From the NCBI RefSeq assembly GCF_000313135.1, contig NW_004457270.1:24297-47046 (forward strand): 22,750 bases of DNA, written 5' to 3'. The DNA comes from Acanthamoeba castellanii str. Neff (taxonomy: Eukaryota > Discosea > Longamoebia > Acanthamoebidae). Positions 1-8,971 of the stretch are shown here, piece by piece; position 1 is the first letter of the stretch, and every line of letters begins with the position of its first letter. Under the pieces are notes generated by a model. That model saw only the letters and a list, made by a program, of their open reading frames with translations. It did not search any database and was not told the DNA's origin. The position numbers and the translations under genes are program-made.

Positions 1-2503
1 TCGTCTCCATGAGGAGACCGCTGAACCCGATGACGGAGCTGCGGACATAGAGCCAATGAGGGTAAGCCTTAATGCATCCCGGTTGCAACCGCAATTGGCC
101 CGATGGGAACGCGCTCGACAACAGGAACGCGGAGAAGAAGACGTACTTGAGAGGAGTGCGAATCTCGTGGCTCATGTTCGATAGGAACTGTCGGTGCAAC
201 TCGGCCAGGGATTCGGCCTGCTCCTTGGCCTCCTGTTGGTTGGTGGGCGAGAGAAGATCGAGAGAGGATCGTGAGCAACTTGATCTGTGAGCGGGTAAAC
301 TCAGCAAACCGCGAGTGCTCGAGTTGATCAAAACAAAAGACACAAACCAGTTCTGCGGAATCAACTACAGAACGGAGCCGAAAAGCTCAATAATTTGGAA
401 AGCAACAGAAGCGCCGGCGGACCACCCCCGCTGCGGGCACAATTTGATGTAGGGTCGGTACCTGTAAGCTTAGCGCTATCGCCGTCGCTCGAATGAATTC
501 AAGTTTACTCACCTCCTTGATATATACGAAATAGCGATATATAAGGACATCTAAATATTGGACAAATATAGGATGATGATGGCTATGCAGATGCGATGAT
601 GATCATGACCGATGGTGGAAAAAGCGTGGTACGGAAGGCAAACTGCTAATGGCGGAGGAGGTGGTGGACTAACCTTGAACTTCTCGTACTCCTGCACCTC
701 ACGGTGTTCGATGGACGACAGGGTGATCTGCCGCAGGAACACGGAGAAGACGACCTTGACCGACACGTCGATGGTGAGATAGGCGTAGAGCTCGATGTCG
801 GGATTGACCAGGTCGAACGCGCCCAGCAGCCAGATGATCGGAAACACTGCGCAGTGCCATGCAATTGATGATGATGGTGGTGAGTCAGTGACACCTTCAA
901 GACCATAGGCCAATGGTGGTGAGGCGACTGTACCGGACCAGCAGGTGGCGGTGACGGCAAAGAGGCCGTTGAAGGAGCGCTCCTTGGAGGGGTAGTGGGC
1001 GATGGCCAGCTGGATGAAGTGGTGCACGCCGTAGAGCACCATGAAGAAGAAGACGAAGGAGAGCGTGCCCCAGAAGAGGACGAACACGACGTTGAAGCAG
1101 AACGAGGAGAAGAAGCCCGTGACCATCGTCAGCACGTCGAGCACCATCACCAGCAGCAGCTTCTTCCGCGACGCCAGCGACAGACGGCCGATCAGCAGGA
1201 TCAGCATCGGGGTCGTGCACGACCTGTACACCACACACACACACATGTCACAATAAATAAAGACCACAAAAATAAAAACAGGAATAAAAAGAAATTGAAA
1301 ATAGCAAATAAAAAGCGTAAATGGGGCCGGAAAGGAAGAAGGAAAGAAGGAAGCGAAAACAGGCGGGTAAGTGGAGGACAAGAGAAGCTTGGTGGTGCGG
1401 GTGTGGCGTGTAACGTGTAGTCCACGGAGAAGGTGGTAAGAGAAGAAGGAGAAGATGGCGAAGGGTGGGTACCACTGGAGGTAGTGAACCATGTAGAGCG
1501 GGCGGCCGGCAAAGTCGACCAGCACGGGGAGGGCGCGCAGGTAGAGCAGCACCTTGGTGGTGCCGCCGAGGAGGTGGACCGACGACGAGAGCGTGTAGAG
1601 CAGGCGCTTCTCGCGCGACACGCTGTACAGGGCGCCGAGGAAGTCGATCACGAAGCTCATGCCGAAGCTCACCACGACGGCCAGGATGTACTTGTCCATC
1701 TGCCGCAGGCTCGCGGCGTTGCTCTCCGGGGCGAACACGCATCCCAGGCGCGAGAGCACCCCGAAGCGCTCCTCGGCCATGCTCAGCCCGAGGCAGAACG
1801 TGAAGAAGAACAGCACGATGCACCGCGACATCACCACGATCCACCGGCCCTTGCCCGCCTCCTTCTGCTCGGGCGTATGCTGCAGCTTGCCGCTGATGCC
1901 GCTCTTCTTCTTTTTGGCCGCGGCGCTGGTGGCGGTGGCCCCAGCCCCGCCACCGGCGGACAGCGGGGAGATTGGCAGGGGGTAGGCACCCAGCCCGCCC
2001 GTCGATGAAGGCATCACGCCCGGCAGGCTGCTGCGTCGTCCGGTGCCGGGCCCAACGTTGTTGGTGTTGTTGATGCTGATGTTGATGTTATTGTTGATGG
2101 CACCGCCGAGCGGCGGCACCACGGGTTGCGAGGGCAGGCTGCCGTCGAGTCCGAACGCCTCCTTGGCGTCCATGGAGCGTCGCTTGGAGTTGGGTGCCAG
2201 CTGGTGTGATCCGGCGGCCGATCGCCACATGTACTGCGGGTTGGTCGCGTAGCCGCCTCCAAACAGGCTCGCTGCTGGCTGCGGCTTGTGAGCGGCGGGG
2301 TGGTGGTGACGTTGGTTGAGCTTCTTGCTGTTGTTGGTCTGTGTGCCACTGGAGAACCCGGAAGAAGGGAAAGTGCGGTTCTGCATGCAATGTGGGGCGC
2401 CACTGCAACCCTCTCCTTGTTGTTGCATCCTCTTCTCGCGCTCTGGTCCACTTCGTCTTATGGTCTCTCGTCCAGCGCACTCGTGGTTGCTTCTCCGGCA
2501 CAA
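1..2503 (-). CDS. Microbial (type I) rhodopsin-histidine kinase, 5' part, runs off left edge
   Basis: Likely retinal-binding light sensor in a membrane that drives a cytoplasmic histidine kinase. Exons: 2503-1473, 1223-934, 846-674, 232-147, 38-1; phases agree at every junction. Residues 1-215 are low complexity (Asn-, Ser-, Pro-rich). Eight hydrophobic helices follow: an extra N-terminal helix, then seven rhodopsin helices. Splicing restores helix C as HYLQWSCTTP (340-349) and helix F as WSVFPIIW (439-446). Helix G has IDVSVKVVF, with D467 and the Schiff-base lysine K471 (codon 757-755) spaced as in bacteriorhodopsin. A short coiled linker leads to FLSNMSHEIRTPLNSVIGF, a HisKA H-box with H520 (codon 169-167). 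The ATPase domain and any receiver domain would lie outside the window. The Arg82 and Asp85 equivalents are His340 and Gln343. Start chosen as the first ATG; Met26 or Met39 are possible. Rhodopsin and kinase identity are very likely; wavelength and output are unknown. Confidence 0.9.
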
Positions 2504-2780
2504 GGCGCCCTGTCACGTGACGGCTCCGCTGTCAGCCTGACAGGCGACAGCCAAATCGAAAGACGATTGGCCGACGAATTTGCTCATCAATTTTCAGTTT
2601 TTCTTCTTCCAATTTCACAGAGATATGTTTCCGTTTCTTTTTCTCGCTTATTGTCACACATGCACTTGTCCCAGAGGACAAAATTGACAATGAAGACAAG
2701 GCCATGATCAACCAAGCCAAGCACTGCAATTGGATGTTGGTCAAGCCCACCAGCCCACATTTGCCCTCATCACCTTCACT

Positions 2781-3078
2781 GTCCTCACCATCACTCTCAC
2801 CCTGGCTGTGATGCCCTCACTGCCCTTGGCACTGTTGCCCTTGCCACCCTCAAAGCTGTGCTTGCTGCCTTGCACCCAGTATGCTAGGACACCATGTTAG
2901 TGAAAGAGAGCAAGTGGTGAGGGTGGCAAGGGTGGCAAGCACTGCAAGCGTAGTGAGGGTGGCAAGGGCAGCAAGCACTGCAAGTGTAGTGAGGGCAGTG
3001 AGGGCAATGAGGGTGGTGAGGGCAGCAAGGGGAAGAGTGATGGCAAGGGCAGCAAGGGTAGCACAGCAAGGGTGGTGA
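2781..3078. repeat. Imperfect tandem and inverted repeat block
   Basis: The right part (about 2915-3075) is made of short imperfect units such as GTGAGGGTGGCAAGGG and GGCAGCAAGCACTGCAAG. The left part (about 2790-2870) reads as their reverse complement (CCCTCACTGCCCTTGG, CTTGCTGCCTTGCA). Together they could form a long imperfect hairpin. On the minus strand they translate to Leu/Thr/Ala-rich low complexity, which looks like a by-product of the repeat and not a protein. Confidence 0.7.
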
Positions 3079-3774
3079 GGCAGAGGCGCACCTGCAAGTC
3101 TTGCCTCTGCTGCTTTGTGTTGAACAGTCATGTAGTGCTGTGCTGCATGGCGATGGGACATTTCCCCTTTGCACAGGTTGCACAATCATGTGGGTTGGTC
3201 TGTTCTCTTGGACATCTTGAAGGTGAATCATGCACATCTTGTGCAGAGAATGATGAAATTAGAACAAATGGAAAAATGTGGGGGGTGGGGTAATGATCTC
3301 TGTTGGTTCACATGTCCTGCAGTTGCAATATTTCCAGTGAGGGTATGAGTGGTGCACACATCACCACAAGGAAGAGAGTGATGGGCAAGCAGTCTGGCAG
3401 ACTGGCAAAGAAGGCCAAGCCTACACTGTCCAAGGGATGCAGTGCCAGCAAGGACTCCCACATCTTCGAGGTCGGGATGACCAAGCAGAAGAACCCACAC
3501 CAGGTTCTCATAGAGCCATGTTGCCCCCAACTCTGTGCAGCATGGGCAACGATGGCGTCATGCAGGCGATTAAAACGCTGGCCAGATCGGCGGGCAAGGG
3601 CTTCGTGAGTGAGGCGCACAAGCAAGGGGTGATGTTCTCCTGGGACAAGGTACCCAGCGCACGCAAGCTCAAGACCGCCTTCCTCTGCTGCCTCAAAAAC
3701 TTACGGACCTTGTGCTGTGGCTCGCAGATCTTATCTCTTTTTTTCTAACCGCGTTTGCTTGCAGGGGTGATGAC

Positions 3775-4135
3775 AAGGCCTTGACCTCCAACGCCGACCA
3801 CCACCGCCAACCATCGCTGACCGCCATCGCCTCCAACCATCGACCACCATCGACCACCACCGCCGACCACCGCCGACAATTGCCAACCACCAACGCCAAT
3901 CCTCACCGCCTACCACGCCATCGCAATCATCGCCGCCGATCATCGCCGACCATCACCGCCGCTGACCATCGCCGCTGACCATCTACAACTGCCATCGTCA
4001 CTGACCATCGCCGCCGACCATCAATGACCATCACCGCCTCCGACCGCCACCGCCGACCGCCCGCCGCCGCCTACCATCACTGCCGACCATCATCGACACG
4101 CCATCGCCAGCGCCAACCACCAACGCCACCCAGCT
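3775..4135. repeat. Degenerate ACC/GCC/ATC triplet repeat block
   Basis: The plus strand is a long run of degenerate units like CGACCACC, CATCGCCGC and CCAACCATC, with almost no G runs, giving strong strand asymmetry (C- and A-rich top strand). Frames across it translate to His/Arg/Pro-rich or Gly/Trp/Val-rich low complexity. It looks like expanded simple-sequence DNA. Confidence 0.7.
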
Positions 4136-4317
4136 ACCACTCGACAATAACCCACTTCCCACTTGGCACCGCCCTGGGCCGAAAACCAGCCCGAAACCTG
4201 AACTGCTTTCAACCCAGATCGCATCTAGGTTGAGACCAGTGGCACTAGTTACAAACCAGCACGCGAGGGAGAAACCGGTTTGGGTGCCCAACCTAGGCAG
4301 AAACCGGTTCTTGTTTT

Positions 4318-4351
4318 TTGCCAGTGTATTTTTAACGATACACTCTGGCAA
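4318..4351. repeat. Small imperfect hairpin beside a repeated GAAACCGGTT
   Basis: TTGCCAGTGTAT (4318-4329) pairs with ATACACTCTGGCAA (4338-4351), with a two-base bulge and a short AT-rich loop. Just upstream GAAACCGGTT occurs at 4271-4280 and 4300-4309, and its core AACCGGTT is itself a palindrome. It could be a protein-binding site, a remnant transposon end or chance; no flanking target duplication was seen. Confidence 0.4.
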
Positions 4352-4578
4352 TGGTCCTAGGCCCTCTAAATCGCTCATTTTGCAGTGCACAGTGAGTCGC
4401 ATCTCGCTCGGTGTATTGAGCAATTGGAACCGTTTTTCGCACGACAAACGCCTTTTTTTTTCTGTCCTCTGTGGGGGCGATTAATTAGACAACCAATGAG
4501 CACGCCGTGCTGGCTTTTTCAAGGCTGAACTGAAAAGGCTGCGCAAGGGACGAACACGACCCTAACAGAACCGGTGTC

Positions 4579-5641
4579 ATGAAGACGATGAGGCAGTGGC
4601 GCGGTCGCATACTCGCAGGCACGAGCCTTACCTCCGCTGCTGCCCGAGCCCCTTGGCCTCGCTCTTCCTCCAACACGCGCGTCGCCAACTATGCCTCGCC
4701 CGCTCCGCCGCCTGGACCCGCACGACTTCCCGCCGCGGCCCTGGTGGCCTCCTCGAGCACCACCAGCAGGACCGGCACCGCCACAACGCGCCTCACGGGC
4801 GCGTGTAGTCGGTGGGCAACCCTGCGGGCTTTGGGCTCCAAGACTGAGGAGAAGGCGGCCCAGCAGACCGCCGGCATCCAGCACGCCCAGCGGACGAGGT
4901 TCGTGCACGACCCTGACCAGGGGGAGCCCTCCATCGAAGGGTGGGACCGGGAGCCCGTCTTCGCTCCGCTTGTCGTCTCCCGCTACACGTGGGAAGAAGA
5001 AGAAGAACACGTGAAGGAGGGGAAGGCTGTGCCGCGTGAGCTGATGAGGCGCATGGGACAACTGTACCTCAACGGGGGCGTGTTATTCGCGCGGCTGGCG
5101 GCGTTGAGTGATGCGCGGCTTGACTGGTTCGTCAGGCGCGGGCGAGTGCACGAGATCAAGCTGCTCGAGCACTTGCTGGCCTCCAACGTTCTCCTCGCCG
5201 CTCTCCCCGAGGTCTGTTCCTCTGCCCCCACCACACCACACATTGATGACACAACACCAAGGATGACCAATCACCACCGCGCACCAGGTCAAGGAGGGTA
5301 ACTGCTATCTGATGGAGGACCCGATCGAAGCGCCTGAGTGGGTTGAGTGTCCGTCCAACGAACTCGCCGACTGCTTTGCAGATCAGCTTCAGTGGCACGG
5401 CGCCTACACTTCGTGGGAGGAGGGCCGAGACGAGGCCATTCGCATCGGCCAGCGAGCCTGCAATGATCTCTTTGGCTCACGCACTGGTGAGCAGCTCATC
5501 TTCACTTCAACTCGGCCCTGGTGCGGGTGGTTCCTTGACGTGGCGTGGGACTTCACCTGCATTGGGGTCGATCTGGGCACGCGTCAGGCCTGGCTGCTCT
5601 GTGCCACCGACTCCGATCTGCCACGACGTCGAAAAATTTGA
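4579..5641 (+). CDS. Hypothetical protein, possible mitochondrial leader, two exons
   Basis: Family not recognised. Exons 4579-5211 and 5288-5641 join in phase 0 (donor GAG/GTCTGT, acceptor CACCAG/GTC) to give 328 residues. The first 85 or so residues are rich in Arg, Ser, Thr and Ala with no Asp or Glu, as in a mitochondrial presequence (inference). Residues 90-211 are mixed and partly helical, with an acidic WEEEEEHVKEG stretch. The C-terminal part is the most protein-like: PEWVECPSNELADCF, then RPWCGWFLDVAWDFTCIGVD and WLLCATDSD, suggesting a compact beta-rich domain. The start is the first ATG after a stretch without protein-like signal and is uncertain. The ending in basic PRRRKI is followed by AT-rich DNA. 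Function unknown. Confidence 0.6.
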
Positions 5642-5869
5642 TTTTCCTTTTGCTTGTTTTTTGCGGACATCCAAGACATGTGCCAGGATAAAAGCGGAAT
5701 TTGGTGCATCGATATTTCAACGGAAACTCGATCGGAATATAGAATCGCTCGTCCGCAAGAATCGAAAACGGTGGTGAGCCTTCCTCAAGCATCTCAAGCC
5801 GCGCCTGCAGCAGTATAGCCTGGGTCGGACCTCAACCTTCATCCGAGTGTAATTCAAGTCAATTCGACA

Positions 5870-7074
5870 ATGGCGGACACCTACCGTAGCGCGGCCACCG
5901 AGCTTTTCCACAACACCGAGGTGCGTCAGCTGTTCCCCGAGGAACACGGGCGCATTTTCTCGGTCACCACCGACACCCCCATCGCCCAGGTCTTCAAGGT
6001 GCTTCCCCCCCCCCGGCAACGTGGTACCCCTACAGCGTATACGCTGCCAATCAATTAACTTAACATAAAGAATTAGACTTCATTACTGTTTTTGAGCGGG
6101 ATCTACGTTCTTGATGGCCAATGATTAATTAATCGTGATTTGTAGACGCTGGTGGAGAACAAGATCTTGTCGGTGCCCGTGCTCAACACGAAGACGCACA
6201 AGTGGGTGGGCTTCTTGGACATGGTCGACCTCGTGCACCACGCCCTCAGCGTGCTCAGCATCCCCAAGAGCGAGCTCGACACCGCCGACTTTGACCAGCT
6301 CCTCGCCTCCTCCGACAAGTTCGCCAACGAGCCCTGCGGTTCCATCGTCGGTACCGGCCACCTCCGCCGCGCTGCGCTGTCGCACATTCCCGCACACTCG
6401 GACATAACCTCATGGTCGTATGTGTGCGTGTCGTGTCGTGCCGCGTGTGCAAAAAAAAAAAAAAAAGACCTGTCGAAGCGCAACCCGTACAACCCGGTGG
6501 ACCAGCGTGCGCCGGTGACGAGCGCGATCGACATGATGGTCAACTGGCGCGTGCACCGCGTGCCGGTGGTTGACACCTCGGGCGAGCTGATCACCATCGT
6601 GACTCAGTCGCACGTGGCGCGCCTCATCTACAAGTGGATCGCGCGATTCGAGCAGCTGGCCGACTCGACCGTCGAGCAGCTCAAGCTGGGCTCGCCGACG
6701 TGATCACCGTGCGCGAGGACGAGGAGGCCATCGCCGCCTTCCGCCTCATTCACGAGCGCGGCGTGAGCGCCGTGGGCGTGGTCAACGCCGAGGGCAGGCT
6801 GGTGGGCAATGTGAGCGCGTCGGACCTTAAGGCCATCGGCTACGACGGCAAGCTGCTCGCCCGGCTCTTCGTGCCCGTGAGCGAGTTCGTCAAGGAGACG
6901 CGGCCGGAGGGCGTCGGCGCCATCACCGTCGCGCCGCGCACCAGCTTCGGCCAAGTGCTGGACAAGCTGGTCTCCAACCACATCCACCGCGTCTACGTCG
7001 TCGACGAGAGCCAGGGCGGCAAGCCCATCGGCGTCATCTCCCTCCTCGAAATTCTCAAGGCCTTCCACCAGTAG
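5870..7074 (+). CDS. Four-CBS-domain protein, AMPK/SNF1 gamma-like (one-base frame break)
   Basis: Likely nucleotide-binding regulatory (gamma) subunit of an AMPK/SNF1-type energy-sensing kinase, in cytosol or nucleus. Exons 5870-5998, 6146-6350, 6468-7074. About 313 residues once the break is allowed for, close to the usual gamma length. The four CBS units show as: LVENKILSVPVLNTKTHKWV; MMVNWRVHRVPVVDTSGELI; LIHERGVSAVGVVNAEGRLV; LVSNHIHRVYVVDESQGGKP followed by IGVISLLEILKAF. The reading frame shifts at the GGG run 6688-6690: upstream it hits TGA at 6701-6703, downstream it continues from GLADVITVRED. One extra G would restore a typical CBS linker, and total exon length (941 nt) is one short of a multiple of three. 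Intron 2 (6351-6467) has no stop and ends in an A16 run before AG. A plant-type CBSX or other four-CBS protein is the alternative identity. Confidence 0.85.
6451..6466. repeat. A16 homopolymer at a 3' splice site
   Basis: Sixteen A residues directly precede the G of the AG acceptor at 6467 in the CBS-protein gene. Splicing at 6467/6468 gives GSIV-DLSKRNPYNPV, which fits a CBS protein. The usual pyrimidine tract is absent. Confidence 0.9.
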
Positions 7075-7119
7075 TCAGCCCCGTTCGTAAGTACTATTAG
7101 CACCATAGAAGAGAAAGAA

Positions 7120-7125
7120 AATAAA
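7120..7125 (+). terminator. Candidate AATAAA poly(A) signal of the CBS-protein gene
   Basis: AATAAA lies 46 nt after the TAG of the CBS-protein gene, inside the 86-bp gap before the end of the convergent ligase gene. The position fits a cleavage signal, but the motif is short and the gap is AT-rich, so this is only suggestive. Confidence 0.45.
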
Positions 7126-7160
7126 CATTTCACACAAAAGCCCACGAAGCCTCATCATTG

Positions 7161-8940
7161 TCAGGCGTCCTTATTGGCGCCGGCCATCAGTGATGGGTCG
7201 GGGTCCTTGGGTTCGGTCATGTCCGCCCGCTCGCCTGCGGTTGTAAGAGAGCGGTGAGTTGCGCGCGGCGAGTGGGCGGGGAACGTGGGAAAGAGACGGT
7301 ACCGACGTAGGAGGGGAAGCGAGGGACGCCGTCCTTGCTGAGCTCCTGGAAGCGGTACGTGATGATGGCCCCGATGGGTGGCGGGTTCTCCCGCTGGTAA
7401 TCGGAAAATCTGGTCGCGCAGACACACACCGCACACACCGCACACACCACACACACCGCACACACCGCACACGACAAGAACGCGCAAGTTCAGTGGAAAC
7501 GCAACGTTAAGTGGTGGGGACAACGTTGGGTGGTGGTGGCAAGCGTTGGTGATGATACCCGGTGCCGACGCTGAACTGAGTCCCGTTGGCCATCTCGCAG
7601 CGAAGAGTGCCCACCTTCATCTTGCTGACGGCTCCCGGTGCCGGGGCCAGCTTGGTGTGGCCGATCACGCGCGCCTCCGCGTCGTGGAAGGTCTTCACCT
7701 TGAGCAGCGTGCTCGATCTGTTGGGTGTTGGGTGTGTTGCGTTTGAGGCACGAGACGAGCGTGCATGTATGGGCAAGCGTGCGGTAAGTACCGAGCTCCG
7801 ACGTAGCGCGAACCGGGCTGACGCAGCATGACGCCCTCGCCACCGCGCTTTTCTATGCGGGCCAGCTCGGCGACGAGGTGGTCCTCGCCCTTGCACTTGG
7901 TGTGCACCACCATCCGTGCATAGGGCGCGCCCTCGTCGCCCTTCTTGTCGAACCACCGCTTGATGGCCGCCATCCGCGCCTCGAACGGTTCCGTCAGCAT
8001 GCCCGGTGCGTCGAACACTGAGCGTGTGCGATGACGTGTGTGCGTGAGACACGTGGGCGATCGGACAAAATAAATAAATAAATTAAGAAGAAAGGAAGGT
8101 ACCCTGGAAGGTGAGCTCCTTCCATTTGTCGGTCTTGCCCTTGGACTTGACGATGCCCACGGCGCTCTGGAACATGCCCCGGCCTTTCCACAGCTCGCCG
8201 TCGAGCGGCATCGAGCTCGAGGGCAGGCCCTCGAGGAACCAGTCCGGGGCTTCGAACTTGTTGCCCAGTCGCGACACTCGCTCATCCACCACCCGGTGGG
8301 GTTGGTGCCGGGCGTCCACTTGTTGGCCAACAGCAGCTGCACGTCGGGTACGGCATCCTCGGCCTCGCCCGCCTCGCCCACCGCGTCCTCGTCGATGCCG
8401 GCTTTCTTCAGCTCCTTCAGCAGCTGAGGAGAGCGAGCAGGCGCGCGGTCGTACGCATGAGCACACGGGGACTAATCGCATGACTGCAACCAGCCCAGTC
8501 TGGTGTGTCGTGTATCGGCGTGTGTGTCGTGTGTTACCTTTTCCTCTTGCCATACGGCCACACCCAGGGCTTCGGCCTTGGTGAGCTTGCTCCCCGGCTG
8601 TTGTTTACGAAACGAGTCAGACATAGGCGCGTGCGCACACTCAATCATGACCGCGCGCGCGCACACACATTCAGGTCCTACGGGGAGGGAGGGAGGGCGC
8701 GGGGTATACCTTGTCGCCGGCGACGAGGATGTCGGTGTTTTTGCTGACCCCGGAGCCGATCTTGGCGCCGGCCTGCTTGAGGAGCCGCACCATGTCCGTG
8801 CGCCTGGTGCTCAGCGCGCCCGTCAGCACCACCGTCTTACCTGCCAACGAGCCGCCGCCGCCGCTCGTCTTCTGCTTCTCCTTGCCGGCGTCCGTCTTAC
8901 TAGCCTTCTTGGCGCTCGGCTTCTTCTTCTTCTCCACAAT

Positions 8941-8971
<31 letters not shown>

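Larger units (their letters stand above)
2504..4578. other. Gene-poor spacer of about 2.1 kb with low-complexity DNA
   Basis: This stretch lies between the divergent rhodopsin-kinase gene and the 4579 gene and should hold both promoters. I find no ORF with convincing domain content. It contains an imperfect repeat block (about 2781-3078), a triplet-like ACC/GCC repeat block (about 3775-4135), two copies of GAAACCGGTT and a small hairpin near 4318-4351. Two short frames look mildly protein-like but unrecognised: minus 3185-3090, with a CxxC...H...H pattern, and plus 3542-3700. Neither has clear splice partners, so neither is called a gene. Confidence 0.6.

Noticed and set aside
69..278. Minus-strand frame starting MLTILSRSSLAHQ as the exon after the rhodopsin core
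   Set aside because: Using the acceptor at 233/232 instead gives the coiled linker and the HisKA box in correct phase; the other frame has no motif.
1433..2008. Plus-strand ORF of 191 codons opposite the rhodopsin exon
   Set aside because: Glu/Arg-rich shadow frame; the minus strand encodes membrane helices with rhodopsin motifs.
2850..3185. Minus-strand frame with CNLCKGEMSHRH, possible C2H2 finger
   Set aside because: Only one partial motif, followed by repeat-derived Leu/Thr low complexity; no splice partner or full domain.
3542..3748. Plus-strand frame with SAGKGFVSEAHKQGVMFSWDK
   Set aside because: Looks mildly protein-like but is short, has no recognised family and no clear exon neighbours.
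6451..6466. A16 run considered as the tail of a retroposed copy
   Set aside because: No target-site duplication or inserted cDNA; it sits exactly at a splice acceptor between CBS exons.
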